A stretch of 64,000 nucleotides of DNA, from assembly GCA_035292685.1 (NCBI GenBank), contig DATDPP010000040.1, forward strand, positions 62,001 through 126,000, read 5' to 3'. Of this stretch, positions 25,380-32,713 are shown piece after piece (positions within the stretch are counted from its first letter, which is position 1; each line of letters opens with the position of its first letter). Origin of the DNA: JALYNX01 sp035292685 (GTDB lineage: Bacteria; Actinomycetota; Acidimicrobiia; Spongiisociales; ZC4RG35). The notes under the pieces are model-generated. The model did not search any database and was not told where the DNA came from. It worked only from the letters and a program-made list of their open reading frames with translations. The position numbers and the translations under genes are program-made.

Positions 25380-26185
25380 TCTTCGTCGACCTCCATTGGA
25401 ACAGTACGCCGCAGCGTCGTCCCCTCCTTCCATGTCACCCCGACACGGTGGTAGTAGCCACCGATCATCTCCAGCGGCTCGAGCACGGCGAGCTCCTCGG
25501 TCGGGGCGTCGAACAACCGGATTTCAGCATCCCCCGACCACACATCACTCATCTCGCCGTCCACACCGCGCATCGTCACCAACTCGTCCATCGAGTCGAC
25601 CCCATCGGATTCGATGGCTGGCCACCACCTGTTGTGCAGCATCGGGTGGCCGTTGACGAATCCCGGGCTCTTCGCCCGCTCGCGCAGGGTCACCACCGCC
25701 TCGGCGATGCGACGACCGGTCACCGACAGCGTGGCACCGAAACGGCCCCCTGTCTCGAGCCGGGGGCCGGCCCTGCCCACCAGTATGGGGCGGGTCATCC
25801 AGATCTCCCCCAGCTTCTTGGGGTAGCCCTGGTGATATCCGCGGACCAGGGAGAAATCCTTGTCCACCCATATGTACGGGCACCTGCTCCAGGTCGCGCC
25901 CTCCCACTCGCAACGGACCACCACGAAGCACTCTTTGTACTGGGAGCGCACCGGGTCCAGGATCTCGTTGAAGTCGTCACCACAGCTCTGCCAATCGGCC
26001 CAGATCACAGCCACCGCTCCGGGGTCCTCATAAGCGAGCGTCAAGCCGTCTGGAAGCAGACCGGCAACACGGTCCGGATCGGCCCGATACTCGACCGTGA
26101 GCATCTCGCCCGAGTAGTGCCACGGTGGGGGCGGGATCAGCGACGAACGTCCGTCGGCGGTGCGTGGGAAGAGGAATCCGGCCAT
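25376..26185 (-). CDS. acetoacetate decarboxylase family protein
   Basis: A 269-residue protein of the acetoacetate decarboxylase fold. YRADPDRVAGLLPDGL and the active-site-like GYPKKLGEIW (about residues 128-137) are family hallmarks; the Schiff-base lysine would be in PKKLG. The family also includes enzymes with other decarboxylase, aldolase or dehydratase activities, so the reaction is open. In this island it could act on a 2-oxo acid from ring cleavage (inference). The ATG at 26185 was chosen because it begins the conserved domain and leaves room for the divergent decarboxylase promoter; TTG/GTG codons upstream are possible. Confidence 0.72.
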   Translation of the reverse strand: MAGFLFPRTADGRSSLIPPPPWHYSGEMLTVEYRADPDRVAGLLPDGLTLAYEDPGAVAVIWADWQSCGDDFNEILDPVRSQYKECFVVVRCEWEGATWSRCPYIWVDKDFSLVRGYHQGYPKKLGEIWMTRPILVGRAGPRLETGGRFGATLSVTGRRIAEAVVTLRERAKSPGFVNGHPMLHNRWWPAIESDGVDSMDELVTMRGVDGEMSDVWSGDAEIRLFDAPTEELAVLEPLEMIGGYYHRVGVTWKEGTTLRRTVPMEVDEE

Positions 26186-26252
26186 TTGAGGAGGGGCATA
26201 TCGTAGATGGCCGGATCTCCGAACAGCACTCAGGTGGGCTACCTTGACCCCG

Positions 26253-27632
26253 ATGTCGAAGCCTCTGGAGCCCGACAACCAAGAGCGTGAAGCCCTGAGT
26301 CGGGCGATCCTCGACTATCTCGACGACTGGTACGAGCAAGCCGCCACCATGCCCGCCTCCGGTGTCGATCTCGACCCGTCGCTGACAGCCAATCTGGCCC
26401 GTCCTCCTTCTGAGGAGGGCCGTCCCCTGAAAGAGATCCTGAAGGATCTCGATGCGGCCGGTCAGTCCGGAATTCTCCACCCGGCAGGTGGTCACCTCTC
26501 CTACATACCCAACGGAGGCCTGTACACCGCCGCCCTGGCCGAGTTCCTCGCCGCCGGGCTCAACCGTTACACCGGGGTCGCGGCAGCCGCCCCGGGGATG
26601 AGCGCCATCGAGCATGGCGTGGTCGCATGGATGACGTCACTCTTCGACCTCGGGGAGAAGGCCTCCGGGCTCATGCTCTCAGGAGGCTCGCTGGCCAATT
26701 TCACCGCGATCGTGGCCGCCCGCACCTCCAGGTTGGGGGATGACCTGACCCGGGGTGTCCTTTACATCACCTCGCATACCCATCATTCGGTGGCCAAGGC
26801 GGCACGTCTCGCCGGTTTCGGTGACGACCAGATTCGAACCGTGCCCGTCGACGCCGACCTCCGCATGGACCCCGAGGCCCTGGCCAACGCCGTCGAGGAG
26901 GACCGAGAAGCTGGGCGGCAGCCGTTCCTGGTCGTGGGCTCGGCGGGAACCACCGACACCGGGACCATCGACCCCCTCCCGGATCTCGGTGACGTGTGCG
27001 CCGACAGTGAGCTCTGGTTTCACATCGACGGCGCCTACGGGGGATTCTTTCAGCTGACAAAACGAGGGCGAGCCCGGCTCACCGGAATCGAGCGGGCCGA
27101 CTCCATCTCCATCGACCCCCACAAGGGCCTTTCCATCCCCTTCGGCAACGGTGCCCTGCTGGTGAGAGACGAGTCGCATCTGGTCGACGCCAACCAAGGC
27201 CGGGGCGCCTACCTCCTCGACGAGGACAGCCATTCCGGGCTCCGTGACATCGCCTCCCTCGGCCCCGAGTTGTCACGACCGTTTCGGGGGCTCCAGGTAT
27301 GGCTCCCGCTCCACCTTCACGGGGTAGCGCCGTTTCGGGAGGCGTTGGACCGGGCTCTCGACCTGGCGGATTCCGCATACAGCCGGCTGGCCGGGATCGA
27401 GGGCATCGAGACCCCCTGGCGGCCGGACCTCTCGATTGTTGCCTTCCGGTTCCGCGACGACGAACAGGGACGGGCGGCGATGGAGGCAGTGAACCGGGAT
27501 CGGAAGGTTCACGTCTCTCCGACCATCGTCGACGACCGGTTCGTGCTCCGATTCGCCATCCTCAACCGGAGAACCACGATCGATCACATCGACCATGCGA
27601 TCGACATCATCGAAAAGACCCTGATCGGTTGA
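26253..27632 (+). CDS. PLP-dependent group II amino-acid decarboxylase
   Basis: A 459-residue fold-type I PLP enzyme. LSGGSLANFTAI binds the cofactor phosphate, HTHHSVAKAARLAG stacks on the ring, HIDGAYGGFF binds the ring nitrogen and SIDPHKGLSIPFG carries the PLP lysine (Lys291). These define the aromatic-L-amino-acid/glutamate decarboxylase group. With ring-cleavage genes around it, a Tyr, Trp or DOPA-type substrate is likely but not proven. The ATG at 26253 is preferred over a TTG nine bases upstream. It is divergent from the acetoacetate-decarboxylase-family gene, and its stop lies inside a strong terminator hairpin. Confidence 0.82.
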   Translation: MSKPLEPDNQEREALSRAILDYLDDWYEQAATMPASGVDLDPSLTANLARPPSEEGRPLKEILKDLDAAGQSGILHPAGGHLSYIPNGGLYTAALAEFLAAGLNRYTGVAAAAPGMSAIEHGVVAWMTSLFDLGEKASGLMLSGGSLANFTAIVAARTSRLGDDLTRGVLYITSHTHHSVAKAARLAGFGDDQIRTVPVDADLRMDPEALANAVEEDREAGRQPFLVVGSAGTTDTGTIDPLPDLGDVCADSELWFHIDGAYGGFFQLTKRGRARLTGIERADSISIDPHKGLSIPFGNGALLVRDESHLVDANQGRGAYLLDEDSHSGLRDIASLGPELSRPFRGLQVWLPLHLHGVAPFREALDRALDLADSAYSRLAGIEGIETPWRPDLSIVAFRFRDDEQGRAAMEAVNRDRKVHVSPTIVDDRFVLRFAILNRRTTIDHIDHAIDIIEKTLIG

Positions 27633-27642
27633 TCAGGGTCTT
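27615..27642. terminator. bidirectional terminator hairpin
   Basis: A perfect 12-bp stem (AAGACCCTGATC / GATCAGGGTCTT) with the 4-base loop GGTT encloses the stop codon of the decarboxylase gene. Read on the minus strand it runs into TTTT, so it should also stop transcripts of the convergent SnoaL-like gene, which ends at 27661. Confidence 0.75.
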
Positions 27643-27660
27643 GGCGGCGCGGATGCAGGG

Positions 27661-28086
27661 TCAGGAGCCGGCACCCACCGTCCCGCCGATTTGTCGCATC
27701 AGATCGAAGAGATCCGGGCCGCCCCATTGCTCGGCGAACCGGCCGTCCTCCACCCGGATCAGGTCGAGCAGCCCCACTTCGATCTCGCGACCGGTTGCCG
27801 GGATGCCCATGAACTCACCCTGGTGAGTCCCCCGCATGACCGACCGGAAGGCAATGAAGTCACCCTTGATCACGGTGTCCTCGACGGTGATGGTGGCGTC
27901 CGGGAACGCGGCCTGAATGCCCTTCAATCGTCGAAGCTGCCCCTCGGCATCCAATGGTGGCGCCGTGGCCGAGAGATGACGTTCATAGCCGGGAGTGATG
28001 AAGTCGGTCACTGCCGCCGGGTTGCCCTGGTTCCATACCGCCTCGATGTACCGGTCGAGCAGGGTGCGGAGATCGGGTTCGGTCAT
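27661..28086 (-). CDS. SnoaL-like ester cyclase family protein
   Basis: A 141-residue protein of the NTF2-like/SnoaL superfamily. LLDRYIEAVWNQGNPAAVTDFITPGYERH at the start, GIQAAFPDATITVED and RGTHQGEFMGIPATGR in the middle, and WGGPDLFDLMRQIG at the end are typical of the SnoaL-like polyketide cyclase/ester cyclase annotation group. Members are small cone-shaped binders or enzymes for cyclic compounds. The ATG overlaps the P450 stop (ATGA), so it is translated with the P450 and may act on its product. The reaction is unknown. Confidence 0.78.
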   Translation of the reverse strand: MTEPDLRTLLDRYIEAVWNQGNPAAVTDFITPGYERHLSATAPPLDAEGQLRRLKGIQAAFPDATITVEDTVIKGDFIAFRSVMRGTHQGEFMGIPATGREIEVGLLDLIRVEDGRFAEQWGGPDLFDLMRQIGGTVGAGS

Positions 28087-29348
28087 GCCACCTCCATCCG
28101 CACCCGGAGATGTTTGATCCCGTTTATGAAGTTGGAGCGAAGGCGATCGGGCTCACCGATGATCTCGATGAGGCCCGCCCGCTTCAATAGCTCTTCGAAT
28201 ACAACCCGGACCTCGAGACGGGCCAATGAGGCGCCGAGACAGACATGACGCCCGGCACCGAAGGTCAGGTGGTCGTTGGGAGTGCGTCGGATGTCGAAAC
28301 GAAACGGTTCCTCGAACACCGACTCGTCGTAGTTGGCTGACGGGTACCAGACCACCACCCGGTCACCCTCACCGATGACGACGCCGCCCAGTCCGGTGTC
28401 GGCCGTGGCGGTGCGGCGGAAATGCATCGTCACCGTCGACGCCCTGAGGATTTCCTCTGTTGCCGACACGGAAAGACCTTCGCGATCGGCGCGCAATGCC
28501 TCCAGCTGCTCGGGATGGGTGGTCAGAAAGATCAGCCCGTGGCTGATGGTGTGCCGGGTCGTCTCATTGCCGGCCACCATCATGAGGGTGAAGAAGTTTT
28601 TGAATTCCAGATCGGTCAACGGCTCCCCGTCCGGCTCGGCATGGAGGAGGGTGGTGATGATGTCGTCCTTGGGATTCGCCCTTCGCTCCAGCGCCATCTC
28701 CTCGGCATAACGGAACACCTCTATCGCCGCCGGAGAACGGAACGGCAGCAGCCGATACTGGTCGGTGTCGTCCTTGTCGATCACCACCGGGGTGTACTCC
28801 GGGTCGGCGTTGGAGATCATCTGGTCGCCCCAAGCAACGAGTTGGGTGGCATCGGATTCGGGAACACCCAACAGTCGACAGAGGAGCCGGATCGGAAGCT
28901 CGCGCGCGATCTCGGTGACGAAATCGAACTCGCCCAATGGCAGCACCCGGTCGAGCACCTGGCCGGTCAGCCGTCGGAAGGCCTCCTCGTAGGTGGCGAC
29001 CACTTTGGGGGTGAAACCGGGCTGGACCAGCCTCCGCAATCGGGCATGCTCAGGGGGGTCGAACTCCATCATGGTCCGTCGGGCCTCCAGCTCATCGGGA
29101 GCCATGTCCTCGATCCGGATCCCGCGCGATGCGGTGAACCTGGCGAAGTCGCGACTGACCATCTCCACGTCGGCATGTCGGGTGACGGCCCAGAAGCCCG
29201 CTCCGTCGCTCTCCTCGACCCAAGCCACCGGTTCCTCGCGGCGCATCCTGGCAAACGTGGCATGAGGCACACACCGGACGAACGTGTCGTGCGACGCCAG
29301 GTCGGCGTTCGCCTCCCCGAGGTCCTGATGAAGGATGTTGAGCGGCAT
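28083..29348 (-). CDS. cytochrome P450
   Basis: A 421-residue bacterial class I cytochrome P450. The oxygen-binding I-helix has MVAGNETTRHTISH, the K-helix has EEILRAST, and the heme-binding loop is FGAGRHVCLGASLARLE with the ligand Cys near residue 364. The closest resemblance is to actinobacterial P450s of the CYP124/125/142 kind that hydroxylate hydrophobic chains, but the substrate cannot be assigned. No ferredoxin or reductase gene is adjacent. The ATG at 29348 is preferred to a TTG at 29366. It is divergent from the FAH-family gene, sharing a 57-base promoter region. Confidence 0.85.
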   Translation of the reverse strand: MPLNILHQDLGEANADLASHDTFVRCVPHATFARMRREEPVAWVEESDGAGFWAVTRHADVEMVSRDFARFTASRGIRIEDMAPDELEARRTMMEFDPPEHARLRRLVQPGFTPKVVATYEEAFRRLTGQVLDRVLPLGEFDFVTEIARELPIRLLCRLLGVPESDATQLVAWGDQMISNADPEYTPVVIDKDDTDQYRLLPFRSPAAIEVFRYAEEMALERRANPKDDIITTLLHAEPDGEPLTDLEFKNFFTLMMVAGNETTRHTISHGLIFLTTHPEQLEALRADREGLSVSATEEILRASTVTMHFRRTATADTGLGGVVIGEGDRVVVWYPSANYDESVFEEPFRFDIRRTPNDHLTFGAGRHVCLGASLARLEVRVVFEELLKRAGLIEIIGEPDRLRSNFINGIKHLRVRMEVA

Positions 29349-29349
29349 G

Positions 29350-29373
29350 CGGTCGTTAGGAACCAAACATAAT
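29350..29373. promoter_or_regulatory. shared operator-like site 3, P450/FAH divergent promoter
   Basis: The sequence TCGTTAGGAA at 29353-29362 is identical to the core of the site before the dioxygenase gene (21029-21038) and is followed by CCAAA instead of GCTAA. It sits just upstream of the P450 start in the divergent P450/FAH promoter region, so the same MarR-type regulator may control this pair. Confidence 0.45.
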
Positions 29374-29405
29374 CGGCCACTCCCCTGTGGTTACCGTGTC
29401 ACTCG

Positions 29406-30293
29406 ATGACCGAACATCGGAGAATCCTGATCGACGGGGGCCCGCTCGACGTTCGACGCGACGGTAACGACCTGGTGGCCGCCGACGGCCGGAGGTTCGA
29501 CGTCGGGTCAGCCGATCATCTCCCTCCCACCGAGCCGTCGAAGGTACTCGCGGTCCACCTCAACTACCGGAGCAGGGTTGAGGAATTCATGACCCGGCTC
29601 CCCTCCGCACCGACCTACTTCCAGAAGCCCACCTCGGCGCTCAACTGGCATCTCGGCGAGGTGATCCGGCCCCCCGGCTGCAAGTACCTCAATTACGAGG
29701 GGGAGATCGCCATCGTCATCGGGGAGACATGCAAGGACGTCGCCCCGGCCGATGCAGAGGCCTACATCGCCGGCTACACCATCGCCAACGACTACGGGCT
29801 CCACGACTTTCGCGACACCGATGCAGGCTCGATGCTTCGGGTCAAGGGATCGGACACCCTCTGCCCGCTGGGACCGGGTCTCGTGGACGATTGGGACTTT
29901 CGGAACAAGCGGATCAGGACCCTGGTCAACAATCAGGTGAGACAAGAGGACACCACCTCCGAGATGGAGTGGGACATGGCCTACCTGGTGGCAGACCTGG
30001 CCCGTACCATCACCTTGCTCCCGGGTGACGTGATCCTGAGCGGGACGCCGGCCGGCTCCCGGCCGGTAATGCCGGGAGATGTGGTGACCGTTGAAGTGGA
30101 AGGGTTGGGGGCATTGACCAACACCATCGTCGAGGGCGAATCCCCGATCCGAGCCGACGTCGGCGCCCAACCCAGCGAATCCGAAGAGGTGGTCTCCACC
30201 GCCCTCGGCGGAGACTGGGAGCTCAGGGGAATCCGTGCCCCACACGGTGCCGAGGCCAGACATGGCGAATCGGGAGAGCAGTTGGCTTCGTGA
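29406..30293 (+). CDS. fumarylacetoacetate hydrolase family protein
   Basis: A 295-residue FAH-superfamily protein. The metal-binding acids are visible in NYEGEIAIVIG near residue 99 and ANDYGLHDFR near residue 130; RVKGSDTLCPLGPGLV and LLPGDVILSGTPAG complete the signature. In homoprotocatechuate degradation the matching enzyme (HpaG type) decarboxylates and isomerises the ring-cleavage acid; other members are hydrolases or hydratases. The C-terminus has an extra hydrophilic tail of about 50 residues. It is divergent from the P450 gene, and its stop overlaps the GTG of the DUF1697 gene. Confidence 0.83.
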   Translation: MTEHRRILIDGGPLDVRRDGNDLVAADGRRFDVGSADHLPPTEPSKVLAVHLNYRSRVEEFMTRLPSAPTYFQKPTSALNWHLGEVIRPPGCKYLNYEGEIAIVIGETCKDVAPADAEAYIAGYTIANDYGLHDFRDTDAGSMLRVKGSDTLCPLGPGLVDDWDFRNKRIRTLVNNQVRQEDTTSEMEWDMAYLVADLARTITLLPGDVILSGTPAGSRPVMPGDVVTVEVEGLGALTNTIVEGESPIRADVGAQPSESEEVVSTALGGDWELRGIRAPHGAEARHGESGEQLAS

Positions 30294-30835
30294 GCCTTGT
30301 TGTCGCCCTGCTCCGAGGCGTCAACGTCGGGGGCCGCGCCCGATTGCCGATGGCTGAGCTGCGCACCACGCTCTCGAATCTCGGATTCAAAGATGTCCGG
30401 ACCTATTCACAGAGCGGCAACGTCGTCCTCGACCCAGGCGGCCGGCACCTTCAGGACCTCCCCGACGCGCTTCAAATCGCCATCGCCGAGGGATTCGGGC
30501 TCGAGATCCGGGTCATAGTTCGGATCCGGGAGGATCTTGCCGCCGTGACAACGTCCCACCCATTTCTCGATGGCGAGCCGGACCGCTCCCGTCTCCACGT
30601 GGTCTTCCTGGAAGGGACGCCAGATGCCGTCAAGATCGCCGGGCTCGACCCCGACCGCTCCCCACCGGACCGGTTCGAGGTGAAAGGGCGCGAGATCTAC
30701 TTGAGTTATCCAAACGGACAGGGCCGCAGCAAACTGAGTCTCGACTACTTCGAACGTGTGCTGGGTATGGCCGGAACCGCGCGTAATTCGAACACCGTCA
30801 CCAAGCTCCTCGAGATGGTGAGTCGAGACACATGA
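30290..30835 (+). CDS. DUF1697 family protein
   Basis: A 181-residue cytosolic protein. The N-terminus VVALLRGVNVGGRARLPMAEL, then VRTYSQSGNVVLD, and the C-terminal ARNSNTVTKLLEM are the signature of DUF1697, a widespread family without an established reaction. The start GTG overlaps the FAH stop by four bases, so it is expressed with that gene, although the family is not otherwise tied to aromatic catabolism. It is convergent with OsmC; 3 bases separate the stops. Confidence 0.85.
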   Translation: MSLVVALLRGVNVGGRARLPMAELRTTLSNLGFKDVRTYSQSGNVVLDPGGRHLQDLPDALQIAIAEGFGLEIRVIVRIREDLAAVTTSHPFLDGEPDRSRLHVVFLEGTPDAVKIAGLDPDRSPPDRFEVKGREIYLSYPNGQGRSKLSLDYFERVLGMAGTARNSNTVTKLLEMVSRDT

Positions 30836-30838
30836 CGA

Positions 30839-31270
30839 TCAGGCGAGCACTGCCTGAACGGAGATCTCCACGTTGCCTTTCAATGCATTGGAGACCGGGC
30901 AACCATCCTTCGCCACGGCTGCGGCTTCCTGAAACTCCTCGGCGCCGATCCCGGGCACGTTACCCCTGACGCTCAAGGCCATCGTGGTGAGCCGCCACCC
31001 CGGTTCCATCTTCTCGAAGGTGGCCTCGGCGGTGGTGTCGAGCCGAGCTGGTGGGAAGCCTCGGCCCGAGAGGCCATTGGAGAAGGCCATCGAGTAGCAC
31101 GCCGCATGTGCCGCGGCGATCAACTCCTCGGGGCTGGTCTTTCCGTTGGCGGCCTCAGTCCGGCTCGGCCAGCTGACCGGGAGGTCAGACGCCACGCCAC
31201 TAGCGAGGCTGGCCGTCCCCGACCCGGTGAAGAGATCCCCTTCCCAGGTGGCAGTGGCACGACTTTGCAT
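30839..31270 (-). CDS. OsmC family peroxiredoxin-like protein
   Basis: A 143-residue protein of the OsmC/Ohr fold. The two redox cysteines are in AAHAACYSMAF and KDGCPVSNAL. The sequence SPEELIAAAHAACYSMAFSN matches the OsmC subgroup, which reduces organic hydroperoxides with thiol donors. It starts with ATG and follows the ArsR-type gene on the same strand after 66 bases, so thiol stress and metal sensing may be linked here. No OhrR-type regulator is adjacent. Confidence 0.87.
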   Translation of the reverse strand: MQSRATATWEGDLFTGSGTASLASGVASDLPVSWPSRTEAANGKTSPEELIAAAHAACYSMAFSNGLSGRGFPPARLDTTAEATFEKMEPGWRLTTMALSVRGNVPGIGAEEFQEAAAVAKDGCPVSNALKGNVEISVQAVLA

Positions 31271-31336
31271 GGATGCTCCTGTCTGTCGACGTCCAAGCAG
31301 AGCCTACGTAACCCGGCCCCCGGGGTCCGAATCGAC

Positions 31337-31687
31337 CTATACGCCGACGGAGACCGGGGGCATGAGGACCTGGCGGATCTCGTCGAGACGCTGCGACACC
31401 ACTCGATAGTGAACCCATCGACCCTCACGATTCCCGGTCACCAGACCGGCCTCGCGCAGGATCTTGAGATGGTGTGACACAGTCGGCTGACTGAGTCCCA
31501 GAGGTGACTCGAGCTCGCAGCCACAAGCAGTTCCGCCCGGTGCCGCGGCCAGCAAGGAGACGATTCGGAGACGGACCGGGTCGCCGAGCGCGGCTATCGC
31601 CTTTGCGGTCTCCACCGCATCCTTCTCCTCGATGACCCCCTCGAACACTGGCGTGCAACAGAACTCCATGCCCATATATTGACACAT
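31337..31687 (-). CDS. ArsR family metal(loid)-sensing repressor
   Basis: A 116-residue winged-helix repressor. The recognition region is LGLSQPTVSHHLKILREAGLV and the wing is GRWVHYRVV. Candidate sensor ligands are the adjacent Cys10 and Cys11 near the N-terminus with Cys55 and Cys57 in TACGCELE. This resembles the CC-plus-C site described for Corynebacterium ArsR1, which binds As(III)/Sb(III). No arsenic pump or reductase gene is in the window. The divergent partner is a 19-residue cysteine-rich peptide, and the shared 57-base gap holds ATCGA/TCGAT repeats. The start may be ATG at 31687 or one of two later ATGs. Confidence 0.85.
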   Translation of the reverse strand: MCQYMGMEFCCTPVFEGVIEEKDAVETAKAIAALGDPVRLRIVSLLAAAPGGTACGCELESPLGLSQPTVSHHLKILREAGLVTGNREGRWVHYRVVSQRLDEIRQVLMPPVSVGV

Positions 31688-31688
31688 C

Positions 31689-31729
31689 TCGATTCATCGA
31701 CCAAGATAAATATATCGAAGGTCATCGAT
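31689..31729. promoter_or_regulatory. ArsR operator-like repeats and divergent promoter
   Basis: Two dyads lie in the gap between the ArsR gene and the cysteine-rich peptide gene: TCGATTCATCGA (31689-31700), and ATCGA (31714-31718) with TCGAT (31725-31729) six bases apart, the arm spacing common for ArsR operators. TCATCGA also repeats directly at 31694 and 31722. The A/T-rich core GATAAATATAT between them is the likely -10 region in one or both directions. Confidence 0.6.
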
Positions 31730-31744
31730 CTAAAAGGAGATGAG

Positions 31745-31804
31745 ATGACCATCCACGAAGACCCATCTGGATGTTGCGGTGGTGGCGGCTGCTGCTGCTG
31801 CTGA
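31745..31804 (+). CDS. 19-residue cysteine-rich peptide
   Basis: A very short gene encoding MTIHEDPSGCCGGGGCCCC followed by TGA. Six of 19 residues are Cys, arranged CC, four Gly, CCCC at the C-terminus, with a His, Glu and Asp in front. A strong Shine-Dalgarno (AGGAG, 31735-31739) lies five bases before the ATG. The gene is divergent from a cysteine-ligand ArsR repressor, shares its operator-like repeats, and is followed after 16 bases by a 10-bp hairpin that could end the transcript. I infer a metal- or metalloid-binding peptide under ArsR control. I do not recognise a family, and no protein evidence is available. Confidence 0.6.
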   Translation: MTIHEDPSGCCGGGGCCCC

Positions 31805-31820
31805 CAGATGACCCGGCCCG

Positions 31821-31845
31821 GGCGCTGCTCTAGCCGAGCAGCGCC
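31821..31845. terminator. hairpin after the cysteine-rich peptide gene
   Basis: A perfect 10-bp G/C-rich stem (GGCGCTGCTC / GAGCAGCGCC) with the loop TAGCC starts 16 bases after the peptide stop. The loop contains the TAG stop of the convergent nuclease gene. It lacks a U-tract, but its position between convergent genes suits a two-way terminator. Confidence 0.6.
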
Positions 31846-32612
31846 TCGGTCGCCTGACCCTCGGCACACTCTGCGAGGAGCGGGCAGTAGCGACACCAGG
31901 GCCCGCCGGTTCGCAACGGCTCCACACCCGAGGACCACGCCCGGCGAATCTCGTTGACCAGGCCGCCAACCTCTGTGGCCACCCGGTTGATGTCTCCCGA
32001 GGAGGGGACGGTGCGGTAGCGCTCCCCGGTCCGCACCGACACCGCCTCTACATACGCCGGTATCTCGCCCTTCTCCATGGTCCAGAGCAGTGCGTAGAAC
32101 AGAAGCTGATCCTCGGGCTCACCGAGGTCTCCCGTCTTCCAATCGACGAGCCGATGCCCGCCGAGATCCTCCCGATAGACGGCATCCACTGATCCGACCA
32201 ATTCCACGCCCTCCGCCGGCTCGCTGACGACCGACACCTCTGATCCCTCGAATCCCTCGGTAGGCAGCCTGGTGAAGCGCTCGTACAAGCCGCGCACCTC
32301 CTCAATCACGGAGGCGAGGATCGAAGGCTTCAACTCGAGGCCCGCCAGCTTGTTGTTGAGCGGCGATCCACCGATCTCCTCCTTGCACGCCTGAACGAAC
32401 TCTTCGGAGCCGATCGGGCCCCCGGTCAGGTGCCGGCTGAAGATTCGGTGGGCCAGGCTCCCGAGGAAAGCTGGTCGGGTGTCAGGGCCGTAGATCCCCT
32501 GTAGACGGGCGTTCGCCTGCCCGGCGCATTTCTTGTACGTGACGTAAATGGACGCCGAAACTCGAATACGGTCGCCATCGATCACTGTTGGGAACACCAC
32601 CGTCACCAACAT
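31830..32612 (-). CDS. RecB-like PD-(D/E)XK nuclease with Fe-S cluster
   Basis: A 260-residue stand-alone nuclease of the RecB/Cas4-like PDDEXK_1 group. The catalytic core is seen in GSVDAVYRED and HRLVDWKTG (Asp and Lys of the D-x-K motif), with a downstream DQLLFYALLW helix. Cys29 in YKKCAGQ and Cys240, Cys243 and Cys249 in CRYCPLLAEC match the one-plus-three cysteine pattern of the [4Fe-4S] clasp in AddB and Cas4. No helicase, cas1 or cas2 lies nearby, so a general repair role is more likely than CRISPR adaptation. It starts with ATG. Confidence 0.82.
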   Translation of the reverse strand: MLVTVVFPTVIDGDRIRVSASIYVTYKKCAGQANARLQGIYGPDTRPAFLGSLAHRIFSRHLTGGPIGSEEFVQACKEEIGGSPLNNKLAGLELKPSILASVIEEVRGLYERFTRLPTEGFEGSEVSVVSEPAEGVELVGSVDAVYREDLGGHRLVDWKTGDLGEPEDQLLFYALLWTMEKGEIPAYVEAVSVRTGERYRTVPSSGDINRVATEVGGLVNEIRRAWSSGVEPLRTGGPWCRYCPLLAECAEGQATEALLG

Positions 32613-32713
32613 CGAGAGTAGACGCAGTCATGCCGGGGCGAGTGGGACTAGGAACCCACCCCCGGTTACCATCCGCCAGCCCATCCACAAGGTCGTTTGG
32701 GGCGGCCTTCTGA

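Noticed and set aside
31745..31900. Selenocysteine reading of the TGA that ends the cysteine-rich peptide, with the hairpin at 31821 as a SECIS element
   Set aside because: The hairpin overlaps the end of the convergent nuclease gene and fits a terminator better; the frame after the TGA codes an arginine/proline-rich stretch with no recognisable domain.
31830..32612. Cas4 of a CRISPR system
   Set aside because: No repeat array, cas1 or cas2 was found anywhere in the window.
31745..32713. Poly-cysteine leader peptide with attenuator, as known in mycobacterial sulfur genes
   Set aside because: No same-strand gene follows for about 900 bases and a minus-strand gene lies between, so there is nothing obvious to attenuate.
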